DNA of 64,000 bases from Paracoccus aurantiacus (GTDB lineage: Bacteria; Pseudomonadota; Alphaproteobacteria; Rhodobacterales; Rhodobacteraceae). Each line of letters starts with the position of its first letter. Positions within the stretch are counted from its first letter, which is position 1. The stretch spans positions 806,001 to 870,000 of the forward strand of contig NZ_VOPL01000001.1 of the NCBI RefSeq assembly GCF_007993065.1, written 5' to 3'. The notes under the pieces were generated by a model, which saw only the letters and a list, made by a program, of their open reading frames with translations, did no database searches and was not told the DNA's origin. Shown piece by piece: positions 57,609 to 64,000 of the stretch. Position numbers and translations under genes: made by a program.

Positions 57609-57682
57609 TGTATATACGGATTATAGACGCGATATATACGGCTTATGGACGGGCTGAATACGCCGCATGGGGGCGCATATGA
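57608..57682 (+). CDS. 24-residue Tyr/Ile-rich mini-ORF before chorismate mutase (leader or bridge)
   Basis: ATG at 57608 overlaps the GNAT 5 stop (TGATG). After 24 codons the TGA at 57680-57682 overlaps the chorismate mutase ATG at 57679 (ATGA). The peptide has four Tyr, one Trp and five Ile, and four of the Ile codons are the rare ATA, in strong contrast to the GC-rich genes around it. It starts MYIRIIDAIY and ends EYAAWGRI. It could be a leader peptide sensing aromatic amino acid supply, or merely a coupling bridge. Confidence 0.5.
   Translation: MYIRIIDAIYTAYGRAEYAAWGRI
57611..57651 (+). repeat. Two-copy AT-rich direct repeat before chorismate mutase
   Basis: TATATACGGATTATAGACG (57611-57629) and TATATACGGCTTATGGACG (57633-57651) match at 17 of 19 positions with a 22-base period. 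This is the most AT-rich stretch of the operon. It could be an operator, a promoter (TATAGA-like -10) or simply part of the mini-ORF. Confidence 0.6.
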
Positions 57683-57975
57683 CCGATCCCGTCGCCCGCG
57701 CTTCCGCCCTTCTGAAGGAACACCGCGCCAGCATCGACCGGCTGGACGCGATCCTCGTCTATACGCTTGCCGAAAGGTTCAAGCACACCCAAAGCGTCGG
57801 CCGCCTCAAGGCCGAACACGACCTTCCTCCGTCCGATCCGGCCCGCGAAGCCCAACAGATCGAGCGGCTGGAACGCCTCGCGCGCGAGGCCGATCTCGAC
57901 CCGGAATTCGCGCGCAAATTCCTGAATTTCGTGATCGCGGAAGTGATCCGCCATCACGAAAGTTACCAATCGTAG
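57679..57975 (+). CDS. Chorismate mutase (AroQ type)
   Basis: Chorismate mutase converts chorismate to prephenate, feeding Phe and Tyr synthesis. The 98-residue all-helical protein contains [12 protein letters not shown] [18 protein letters not shown], a Lys in [14 protein letters not shown] (about residues 39-52) and [17 protein letters not shown] at the end, the AroQ layout. The start at 57679 is preferred because it overlaps the mini-ORF stop (ATGA); the ATG at 57667 is in the same frame. PheA, which uses its product, is encoded separately in this window. Confidence 0.9.
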   Translation: MTDPVARASALLKEHRASIDRLDAILVYTLAERFKHTQSVGRLKAEHDLPPSDPAREAQQIERLERLAREADLDPEFARKFLNFVIAEVIRHHESYQS

Positions 57976-58024
57976 GCGCGTCAGATTTGCGCCTCAATAC
58001 CGCCATTTCAAAGGAGAAAACGCA

Positions 58025-58438
58025 ATGGCAATGAAAATCCGTCTGGCCCGTGGTGGCTCCAAGAAGCGTCCCTTCTATTCGATCGTCGCAACCGATTCGC
58101 GCATGCCGCGCGACGGCCGCTTCATCGAAAAGCTGGGCACCTATAACCCGCTTCTCGCCAAGGACAGCGAAGATCGCGTGAAGATGGATATCGAACGCGT
58201 TCAGTACTGGCTGAGCAAGGGCGCCGAGCCGACCGACCGCATCGCCCGCTTCCTCGAAGCCGCTGGCGTCAAGGACAAGGCAGAGCGCAAGAACATGAAG
58301 AAAGCCGAGCCGGGCAAGAAAGCCCAGGATCGCGCCAAGGCCCGCGCCGACCGCGAAGAAGCCGCCAAAGCCGCCGCCGAAGAAGCCAAGGCCGCCCCGG
58401 CAGCAGAGGCACCGGCAGAAGAAGCCGCCTCGGAATAA
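58025..58438 (+). CDS. rpsP: 30S ribosomal protein S16
   Basis: S16 binds 16S rRNA during small-subunit assembly. AAAGGAG precedes the ATG. The S16 core ([20 protein letters not shown], residues 1-20, to about 82) is normal. A Lys/Ala/Glu-rich tail from about 90 to 137 is longer than the roughly 80-residue minimal form, as in other Alphaproteobacteria. It is first of rpsP-rimM-trmD-rplS-rpmE. Confidence 0.97.
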   Translation: MAMKIRLARGGSKKRPFYSIVATDSRMPRDGRFIEKLGTYNPLLAKDSEDRVKMDIERVQYWLSKGAEPTDRIARFLEAAGVKDKAERKNMKKAEPGKKAQDRAKARADREEAAKAAAEEAKAAPAAEAPAEEAASE

Positions 58439-58501
58439 TCACCTAGTGGCCCGCCCGACCGGCGGGCCGTTTCCTGACCGCAGCATCGCGGGGATACACC
58501 G

Positions 58502-58996
58502 ATGACCGACAAGATATGCGTAGGTGCAATCGCCGGTGCGTTCGGCGTTCATGGCGAGGTGCGGATAAAGAGCTTCACCGCGCAAGCTGCTGATATTGCA
58601 AGCTATGGCCCCCTTTCGACCGAGGATGGGTCGCAGCAGTTTACTCTCACCCTGACCCGTTCCGTCACCGGGGGGCTTGGTGCGCGGCTCTCTGGAATTG
58701 CTACGCGCGAACAGGCCGAGGCGCTTCGCGGCACAACGCTGTGGGCACCGCGCACCGCCCTGCCTTCCCTGCCCGACGACGAGTTTTATCATGCCGATCT
58801 GATCGGGCTGGAGGTCGTCGATACCGGCGGACAGGTGCTGGGCCGCGTCAAGGCGATCTTCGATCATGGTGCCGGCGATATTCTTGAAATTGCAGGGAAA
58901 CAGACTTTGTTGCTGCCCTTCACTCGCCAGATCGTACCGACCGTCGATCTGTCAGCCGGCCGCATTGTCGCCGATCCGCCCGGATCGGACGAATGA
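58502..58996 (+). CDS. rimM: Ribosome maturation factor RimM
   Basis: RimM helps mature the 30S subunit near S19. The 164-residue protein opens [20 protein letters not shown] and has a C-terminal PRC-barrel part ([20 protein letters not shown]). It lies 63 bases after rpsP and overlaps the trmD start by four bases (58993-58996). Confidence 0.95.
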   Translation: MTDKICVGAIAGAFGVHGEVRIKSFTAQAADIASYGPLSTEDGSQQFTLTLTRSVTGGLGARLSGIATREQAEALRGTTLWAPRTALPSLPDDEFYHADLIGLEVVDTGGQVLGRVKAIFDHGAGDILEIAGKQTLLLPFTRQIVPTVDLSAGRIVADPPGSDE

Positions 58997-59853
58997 AGGC
59001 GTCGAAATCTCATGGGCGGCTCTCGGCCAGTTCATCGGCCCGGCCACGGGACCTGATGGCAGAACCGCAGCATGCCGGGGCGTGGACGGCAAATGTGATC
59101 ACACTTTTCCCCGAGGCTTTTCCCGGCGTGCTGGGTCTTTCGCTGACAGGCCGCGCGCTTGCCGAAGGGCTATGGAATCTGCGGACGATCCCGCTGCGTG
59201 AACATGGTGTCGGCAAGCACCGCAATGTCGATGACACACCCGCCGGCGGCGGCGCGGGCATGGTGATCCGCCCGGATGTCATGGATGCCGCGCTGCGCGA
59301 GGCCAGCTTGCGCCTGCCGGTCATATACCTGTCGCCGCGCGGCATGCCGCTGACGCAGGACCGCGCGCGGGCACTGGCGGAAGGTCCTGGTGTCACCCTG
59401 ATTTGCGGGCGTTTTGAAGGGGTTGATCAGCGGGTTCTCGACGCCCACTGCGTCGAAGAAATCTCGATTGGCGACTATGTCCTCACCGGCGGAGAGCTTG
59501 CCGCTCAGGTCTTGATTGATGCGACGGTTCGGCTTATACCGCGCGTCGTCGGGAATCAGGCGTCACTGGCCGAAGAGTCCTTCTCGGATGGCTTGCTTGA
59601 ACACCCGCAATATACTCGCCCCGCCGAGTGGGAAGGCCGCAGGATACCGGATGTCGTCATGTCCGGCAATCACGCGGCCATTGCTGCTTGGAGACGTGAG
59701 GAAGCCGAAAGGCTGACAAAGGAACGCCGCCCCGACCTGTGGCGGGCATATGCGCAGCACGCGCAGAATGACCCGGCAAAGGACGCACAGCTCTCGGGCG
59801 CATCACACCAAGCGGGGAACGAACCCGCGCAAGACAAGGATGAACAGCGATGA
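58993..59853 (+). CDS. trmD: tRNA (guanine-37-N1)-methyltransferase
   Basis: TrmD methylates G37 next to the anticodon to prevent frameshifting. The 286-residue product has a 30-residue Ser/Arg/Ala-rich start not in typical TrmD, then [20 protein letters not shown]. Its trefoil-knot SAM site is [33 protein letters not shown] and [15 protein letters not shown]. About 30 C-terminal residues are a charged linker. The true start could be the ATG at 59056 (MAEPQHAG); the overlap with rimM favours 58993. Confidence 0.95.
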   Translation: MKASKSHGRLSASSSARPRDLMAEPQHAGAWTANVITLFPEAFPGVLGLSLTGRALAEGLWNLRTIPLREHGVGKHRNVDDTPAGGGAGMVIRPDVMDAALREASLRLPVIYLSPRGMPLTQDRARALAEGPGVTLICGRFEGVDQRVLDAHCVEEISIGDYVLTGGELAAQVLIDATVRLIPRVVGNQASLAEESFSDGLLEHPQYTRPAEWEGRRIPDVVMSGNHAAIAAWRREEAERLTKERRPDLWRAYAQHAQNDPAKDAQLSGASHQAGNEPAQDKDEQR

Positions 59854-60242
59854 ACCTGATCGCACAGCTCGAAGCAGAGCAGATTGCCGAACTCGGCAAG
59901 GATATTCCGGATTTCAAGGCCGGCGACACGATCCGCGTCGGCTACAAAGTGACCGAAGGCACGCGCACGCGCGTACAGAACTATGAAGGCGTCTGCATCA
60001 GCCGCAAGGGTGGCGACGGCATCGGCGCATCCTTCACGGTTCGCAAGATCTCCTTCGGTGAAGGCGTGGAACGTGTCTTCCCGCTTTATTCGACGAACAT
60101 CAATTCGATCGAAGTCGTGCGCCGCGGCAAGGTCCGTCGCGCCAAGCTGTATTACCTGCGCGACCGTCGCGGCAAGTCGGCCCGTATTGCCGAAGTCACC
60201 AACTACAAGCCGAAGGCCGCCAAGGCCGACGCCAAAGCCTGA
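59850..60242 (+). CDS. rplS: 50S ribosomal protein L19
   Basis: L19 sits at the subunit interface. The 130-residue protein has an N-terminal [20 protein letters not shown] and the core [20 protein letters not shown], then [14 protein letters not shown] Lys/Ala tail closes it. Its start overlaps the trmD stop by four bases. Confidence 0.97.
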   Translation: MNLIAQLEAEQIAELGKDIPDFKAGDTIRVGYKVTEGTRTRVQNYEGVCISRKGGDGIGASFTVRKISFGEGVERVFPLYSTNINSIEVVRRGKVRRAKLYYLRDRRGKSARIAEVTNYKPKAAKADAKA

Positions 60243-60253
60243 GGATCGCTGCC

Positions 60254-60475
60254 ATGAAAAAAGACATCCATCCCGATTACCACATGATCGAGGTCAAGAT
60301 GACCGATGGCACCACCTATCAGGTCCGTTCGACCTGGGGTGCGGAAGGCGACACCATGTCGCTGGATATCGACCCCACCTCGCACCCGGCATGGACCGGC
60401 GGCAATGCCCGCCTGATGGACGCCGGCGGCCGTGTGTCGAAGTTCAAGAACAAATACGCCGGTCTGGGCTTCTGA
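60254..60475 (+). CDS. rpmE: 50S ribosomal protein L31
   Basis: The 73-residue L31 starts [20 protein letters not shown] and ends [15 protein letters not shown]. It lacks the zinc-binding Cys pair of the C+ type, so it is the non-zinc form. It is followed by an intrinsic terminator that closes the operon. Confidence 0.95.
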   Translation: MKKDIHPDYHMIEVKMTDGTTYQVRSTWGAEGDTMSLDIDPTSHPAWTGGNARLMDAGGRVSKFKNKYAGLGF

Positions 60476-60498
60476 TCCCGGCGCAATTGCCACAGCGA

Positions 60499-60525
60499 AC
60501 GCCGCCCGTCTGGGCGGCGTTTTTC
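60499..60525 (+). terminator. Intrinsic terminator of the ribosomal operon
   Basis: ACGCCGCCC (60499-60507), loop GTCT, GGGCGGCGT (60512-60520), then TTTTC. It follows rpmE by 23 bases. Confidence 0.85.
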
Positions 60526-60540
60526 ATTGGCAGATGCTGA

Positions 60541-60570
60541 AAACTGAAACGCCGCCCCGAAGGGCGGCGC
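60541..60570 (-). terminator. Probable terminator of the small-protein pair
   Basis: On the minus strand GCCGCCC and GGGCGGC pair around TTCG (60551-60568), followed by GTTTCAGTTT. It ends the minus-strand transcript from 61109 to 60608 and lies back-to-back with the ribosomal terminator. Confidence 0.55.
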
Positions 60571-60607
60571 TCATTCCCATGACGTGGCAACGCCGGAGGA
60601 AACGGGA

Positions 60608-60865
60608 TCAGTTCATCAGCCCTGCCCACCATCCGCGCGGAGCACTGCCGCCGATGGGGTGGCCGGTGATCTGACGATCGCCCGTATCAATGGTCACGCG
60701 CCCGTCGCGAAAGCGGCGCAGGACCGGCCCCTGGGCAGAAGTTTGTCCGGCGACGCGGACTGTGGCCCAGCCCAGATTGCGCGCTTCTGTCGCGGGCACC
60801 GGCACGGCAAATCCATCCGGGACCGCAGTGTAGTGGCCGAACATGGGGAAGAACAAGGCGGTCAT
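60608..60865 (-). CDS. Small hypothetical protein (85 aa)
   Basis: A small protein I do not recognise. It starts MTALFFPMFGHYTAVPDGFA and has a positively charged middle (PVLRRFRDGRVTID). No membrane helix or Cys pair is evident. AAGGAG at the end of the upstream gene serves as its ribosome site, and its ATG follows that gene's stop by one base, so the two form a coupled pair. It lies downstream of an AT-rich region with palindromes beside an Rrf2 gene. Confidence 0.7.
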   Translation of the reverse strand: MTALFFPMFGHYTAVPDGFAVPVPATEARNLGWATVRVAGQTSAQGPVLRRFRDGRVTIDTGDRQITGHPIGGSAPRGWWAGLMN

Positions 60866-60866
60866 G

Positions 60867-61109
60867 TCAGATCTCCTTCGGGATGCGCTGTTCGATCAGG
60901 ACATCCCATTTCAACGGGTCGCGGTTGCGCATCAGTTCTGTGCGCACGTCGGCAGGATCACTGGTAAACACCGTCAGCGGGATGCCAGCGACGCAATGCA
61001 TTCTGCCGCTTTCGCGATCGACCAGGTGCACCGCATAGCGGCGCGGTTCGCGCGCAACGGCGCGAATGGTCGCATCGGCAAAACTTGATAGCCGGTTCAA
61101 CATGGTCAT
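60867..61109 (-). CDS. Small hypothetical protein (80 aa)
   Basis: An 80-residue basic protein from the ATG at 61109, which has AGGAG seven bases upstream; an ATG at 61124 lacks one. It contains RLSSFADATIRAVAREPRRY and HCVAGIPLTVFTSD, and ends EQRIPKEI. No known domain is recognised. It is first of the two-gene unit, 106 bases from the Rrf2 stop, and the intervening DNA carries two perfect palindromes. Confidence 0.7.
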   Translation of the reverse strand: MTMLNRLSSFADATIRAVAREPRRYAVHLVDRESGRMHCVAGIPLTVFTSDPADVRTELMRNRDPLKWDVLIEQRIPKEI

Positions 61110-61131
61110 CACATCACTCCTCATCGAGTTT

Positions 61132-61146
61132 GTCAGACCTTCTGAC
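61132..61146. promoter_or_regulatory. Palindrome GTCAGA-N3-TCTGAC
   Basis: A perfect six-base inverted repeat with a CCT spacer lies 23 bases upstream of the first small-protein start. A regulator binding here would overlap or follow the promoter, so it is a candidate operator. Confidence 0.45.
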
Positions 61147-61171
61147 CACTTTATCTCTACCGACTTTGTCG

Positions 61172-61183
61172 TGTTTTAAAACA
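61172..61183. promoter_or_regulatory. Palindrome TGTTTTAAAACA
   Basis: A perfect 12-base palindrome in a distinctly AT-rich stretch (61151-61211) between the Rrf2 gene and the small proteins. It is a possible Rrf2 operator; the match to any named consensus has not been checked. Confidence 0.4.
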
Positions 61184-61215
61184 AAAATTTTCAGAAGCTT
61201 AAAGATTATTTTATT

Positions 61216-61683
61216 TCAGCTAGTTACCGGATCGGCCGACAGCATTCCGCGCATCGGAACGCCTGCCGCGCCGACCAGATCGGCCAGCGTGAGAGATTCG
61301 AGAAGCAGCAGATAGGACCAGAATACCTCGGCAAAGACGCGGCGAAGGCGACACTCTGCCTCGTCGCGGCAATCCTCGCATTTCTGATAGGCCGTCCGCG
61401 ACAGGCATGGCAGTGGGGCCAGCGGCCCGTCGATGCGGCGCAACAGCGCCTCCAGCGGGACAGTCGCCGGCTCACGCGCCATGCGGTACCCCCCCGAACG
61501 GCCCCGCACCGACACGAGAACGCCCTCTTTTCGCAGATCCAGCAGAATATGTTCGAGAAAGCGCCGGGGCGCCCCGGCACGGCGCGCGATTTCTTCGATC
61601 TGAAGTGGTTTGGCCTGATCGTCATACTCGTCGGCGAGCACGATAAGCGCCTTCAGCGCATATTTCATTTTCTGCGTCAGCAT
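61216..61683 (-). CDS. Rrf2-family transcriptional regulator
   Basis: A 155-residue Rrf2 protein with an N-terminal winged helix (MLTQKMKYALKALIVLADEY, then RRAGAPRRFLEHILLDLRKE and RGRSGGYRMAR). Four cysteines, Cys93, Cys102, Cys105 and Cys111, lie in the loop where IscR, NsrR and RirA bind Fe-S clusters. Spacing is x8, x2, x5, unlike IscR's x5, x5. The cluster, and so the signal (iron, NO or redox), cannot be named. It is divergent from mipZ. Confidence 0.88.
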   Translation of the reverse strand: MLTQKMKYALKALIVLADEYDDQAKPLQIEEIARRAGAPRRFLEHILLDLRKEGVLVSVRGRSGGYRMAREPATVPLEALLRRIDGPLAPLPCLSRTAYQKCEDCRDEAECRLRRVFAEVFWSYLLLLESLTLADLVGAAGVPMRGMLSADPVTS

Positions 61684-61814
61684 GACGACAATTACGGCAG
61701 AACGCGCGGGAAATTCAACTGAAACTCAGCCGGGACGGGCGGGATTCAACGGCTTTCCAAGCTCGTCATCTGCGCATATGGTCCCGCGACCTTGGGAAAG
61801 AGCAGAAGCGATTC

Positions 61815-62597
61815 ATGGCGCATATCATCGTCGTCGGAAACGAAAAGGGCGGGTCCGGCAAATCCACGACCTCGATGCATGTGGCCACCGCGCTGGCACG
61901 CATGGGCCACCGTGTCGCGGCGCTGGATCTTGATATCCGGCAGCGCAGCTTCGGGCGGTATCTGGAAAATCGTGCGCATTTTGTCGGCAAGGAAGGGCTG
62001 GATCTGCCCAGCCCGACGCTTGGCCAGATCGACGCGAAGAACCCGAACGACACCGATCCTCTTTCGGCGTCCATGGCGGCGCTGGAAGGCGATCACGACT
62101 TCATCCTGATTGACTGCCCCGGCTCTCATACGCGGCTGGCGCAGATGGCGCATATGCTGGCCGATACGCTGATCACGCCGATGAATGACAGTTTCATCGA
62201 CTTTGACCTGCTGGCGCGGATGTCGCCGGATGGCAAGGTGCTGGGACCGTCGATCTATGCCGAGATGGTCTGGGGCGCGCGGCAGGGCCGTCAGGCGGCG
62301 GGTGCCGGGCCCATTGACTGGATCGTGCTGCGCAACCGCCTGGGCACGCAGGCGATGCACAACAAGCGAAAGGTCGGCACGGCCCTTGGGCAATTGTCCA
62401 GGCGGATCGGCTTTCGCGTGGCACCCGGCTTTGCCGAGCGCGTCGTCTTTCGCGAACTTTTCCCGCGCGGGCTGACGCTTCTGGACCTGAAAGATATCGG
62501 GACCGAGCAGCTAAGCATGTCCAACATCGCCGCCCGACAAGAGCTGCGCGAGCTTGTGCAGACCCTGAACCTGCCCGGCGTGAAGGTGGATTTCTAG
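61815..62597 (+). CDS. mipZ: Division-site positioning ATPase MipZ
   Basis: MipZ is a ParA/MinD-family P-loop ATPase that forms a polar gradient and keeps FtsZ away from the poles in Alphaproteobacteria. The 260-residue protein has the deviant Walker A KGGSGKST (residues 11-18), DLDIRQRSFGRYLENR, and FILIDCPGSHTRLAQMAH, with MipZ-typical DWIVLRNRLG and VVFRELFPRGLTLLDL. Its stop is seven bases from the convergent purD stop. Confidence 0.93.
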   Translation: MAHIIVVGNEKGGSGKSTTSMHVATALARMGHRVAALDLDIRQRSFGRYLENRAHFVGKEGLDLPSPTLGQIDAKNPNDTDPLSASMAALEGDHDFILIDCPGSHTRLAQMAHMLADTLITPMNDSFIDFDLLARMSPDGKVLGPSIYAEMVWGARQGRQAAGAGPIDWIVLRNRLGTQAMHNKRKVGTALGQLSRRIGFRVAPGFAERVVFRELFPRGLTLLDLKDIGTEQLSMSNIAARQELRELVQTLNLPGVKVDF

Positions 62598-62604
62598 ACG
62601 GTCG

Positions 62605-63867
62605 CTACAGCGCCCGCCAGCCGATGTCGCGGCGATAGAAACCTTCCGGCCAATCGACGCCGTTCACGAGCGCATAAGCACGCTCGCGTGCCTGCGTCAG
62701 CGTGTCGCCGCGCCCCGTCGCCGCCAGCACCCGCCCGCCGGACGCCACAAGTCCACCGTCTTTCATTGCAGTCCCGGCATGGAAGATCATGTTGAAGCTG
62801 TCCTCGGGCAGGTCGTCCAGCCCTTTGATGCGGCTGCCTTTCGCGTAATCGCCCGGATAGCCCTCCGTTGCCATTACCACGGTCAGTGCATGATCCTCGG
62901 CCCAGTTGGCGGCGATCTGATCCAGCCGTCCCTCGGCACAGGCATGGATCAGATCGAGCGCCTGCGCACCCAGCCGCATCATCAGCACCTGACATTCGGG
63001 ATCGCCGAAGCGCACGTTATATTCGACCAGCCGCGCCTGTCCGTCCTTTATCATCAGCCCGGCAAAGATCACGCCCTGAAACGGGGTGCCGCGCCGCGCC
63101 ATTTCGGCCACGGTCGGGCGGATCATCTGCTCCATCACCTGCGCCTGAATCGCATCTGTCAACACCGGCGCGGGCGAATAGGCCCCCATGCCGCCGGTAT
63201 TCGGGCCGGTATCACGTTCGCCCACGCGCTTGTGGTCCTGCGCGGTGCCGATGGGCAGGCAGTTCACGCCGTCCGACAGGATGAAGAAGCTGGCTTCCTC
63301 TCCCTCCATGAATTCCTCGATCACGACTTCGGCGCCGGATGCCCCGAAGGCGCCGCCGAAAATCATGTCGATGGCCTCATGTGCCTGTTCCAGCGTTTCG
63401 GCCACAACCACACCCTTGCCTGCCGCCAGCCCGTCCGCCTTCACGACAATCGGCGCGCCTTGCGCATCGACATAAACATGCGCATCCGCCGCCGCGTCAA
63501 ACCGAGCCCATGCCGCAGTGGGTGCACCGCAGGCATCGCATATTTCCTTGGTGAACGCCTTCGACGCCTCCAGCTGCGCCGCTGCCTGCGACGGCCCAAA
63601 GACCAGCAGGCCCGCCGCGCGCAGCGCATCCGCGACACCGGCAGCCAAGGGGGCCTCGGGGCCGACCACGACCAGATCAATCGCGTTCTCCTGCGCGAAT
63701 TCGCAGACCGCGGCGCGCGACATGATATCCAGATCGGCGCATTCCGCGACCGCCCCGATGCCCGGATTGCCCGGTGCGACGATCAGCCGGTCGCATTTCG
63801 GGTTCTGCCGGATCGCCCAGGCAAGCGCGTGTTCCCGCCCGCCACCACCGAGTATGAGGATATTCAT
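62605..63867 (-). CDS. purD: Phosphoribosylamine-glycine ligase
   Basis: PurD joins glycine to phosphoribosylamine with ATP in purine synthesis. The 420-residue protein opens MNILILGGGGREHALAWAI. It has the ATP-grasp signature KADGLAAGKGVVVAETLEQA, GGMGAYSPAPVLTD and RFGDPECQVLMMRL (RFGDPE being the family hallmark). Length is normal. It is convergent with mipZ. Confidence 0.96.
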   Translation of the reverse strand: MNILILGGGGREHALAWAIRQNPKCDRLIVAPGNPGIGAVAECADLDIMSRAAVCEFAQENAIDLVVVGPEAPLAAGVADALRAAGLLVFGPSQAAAQLEASKAFTKEICDACGAPTAAWARFDAAADAHVYVDAQGAPIVVKADGLAAGKGVVVAETLEQAHEAIDMIFGGAFGASGAEVVIEEFMEGEEASFFILSDGVNCLPIGTAQDHKRVGERDTGPNTGGMGAYSPAPVLTDAIQAQVMEQMIRPTVAEMARRGTPFQGVIFAGLMIKDGQARLVEYNVRFGDPECQVLMMRLGAQALDLIHACAEGRLDQIAANWAEDHALTVVMATEGYPGDYAKGSRIKGLDDLPEDSFNMIFHAGTAMKDGGLVASGGRVLAATGRGDTLTQARERAYALVNGVDWPEGFYRRDIGWRAL

Positions 63868-63935
63868 GCCCTGCCCTTTCCCTTCGCGGACCGCCGCGTT
63901 AGTGCTGGGCCAAGGAACTAGAGGCAGGCCACCCG

Positions 63936-64000
63936 GTGCGCAATCCCGAACTCTGGCAACAGCTGCAATCTGAACCGATCACGCTGTCGGATGGCAGCGA
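63936..64000 (+). CDS. Start of an unidentified gene, partial
   Basis: A frame from a GTG at 63936 runs open to the window end, giving 21 full codons that read VRNPELWQQLQSEPITLSDG. GAGG lies about ten bases upstream. The gene is divergent from purD. Too little is visible to name a family, and the start codon is uncertain. Confidence 0.4.
   Translation, partial: MRNPELWQQLQSEPITLSDGS

Overview
The window reads as a stretch of chromosome from a GC-rich alphaproteobacterium of the family Rhodobacteraceae, closest in feel to Paracoccus. The pointers are a membrane-anchored cytochrome c552 (CycM type) divergent from pheA, MipZ (an alphaproteobacterial division-site ATPase), a fused IspDF, a very long fused indolepyruvate:ferredoxin oxidoreductase, and the gene order ffh - GNATs - chorismate mutase - rpsP - rimM - trmD - rplS - rpmE. 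No insertion sequence, integrase or CRISPR array was seen. Almost everything is housekeeping DNA; the unusual material lies in junctions, leaders and small genes.

Layout. 0-5.3 kb: end of a GGDEF protein, nadD, then a minus-strand group (ccmF, ccmH, PaaG-like hydratase) and a LysR regulator. 5.4-11.4 kb: ior, murI, ccmE, then an endolysin-holin pair behind an exact TTAA-N7-TTAA (CtrA-type) site. 11.5-16.8 kb: a candidate small RNA with a strong terminator, purL, sufA-like, tpiA, an Mrp ATPase and mobA. 17-19.3 kb: rpmF-plsX-fabH. 19.3-32.1 kb, mostly minus strand: tandem GNAT, rnd, tgt, a BaiN-like flavoprotein, tRNA-Gln (plus strand), purU, a 2Fe-2S ferredoxin, a DegP/DegQ protease, hflC-hflK, gor-rpiA. 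32.3-37.9 kb: ispDF, pgpA, pncC, then a Gly-Asp-Arg repeat secreted protein divergent from a PepSY protein-response regulator-sensor kinase operon. 37.9-45.0 kb, minus strand: the yejA-B-E-F peptide importer with a glycosyltransferase coupled to its end. 45.2-49.4 kb: cycM, pheA, an SRPBCC protein and a 5'-nucleotidase-family enzyme. 49.4-52.5 kb: SRP RNA (ffs), dnaX, ybaB, recR. 52.6-60.5 kb: an HTH-less LysR effector-domain protein, then ffh, five tandem GNATs, chorismate mutase and the rpsP-rimM-trmD-rplS-rpmE block. 60.6-64 kb: two small unknown proteins, an Rrf2 regulator, mipZ, purD and the first codons of a further gene.

How it fits together. Cytochrome c maturation (ccmE, ccmF, ccmH) and one c-type cytochrome product (cycM) are both present. 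Protein targeting (ffs RNA and Ffh) is present on both sides of the replication/recombination group dnaX-ybaB-recR. The ffh to chorismate mutase segment is a near-continuous chain of overlapping stop and start codons. Where extra DNA sits between genes, two mini-ORFs bridge the gap with an ATGA or TGATG overlap at each end. The second mini-ORF is rich in Tyr and Ile, contains one Trp, and lies directly before chorismate mutase, so it could be a coupling bridge or an aromatic amino acid leader peptide. The other strongest leads are the CtrA-type site before the endolysin-holin pair (a candidate gene transfer agent lysis cassette) and the PepSY/GDR-repeat two-component locus.
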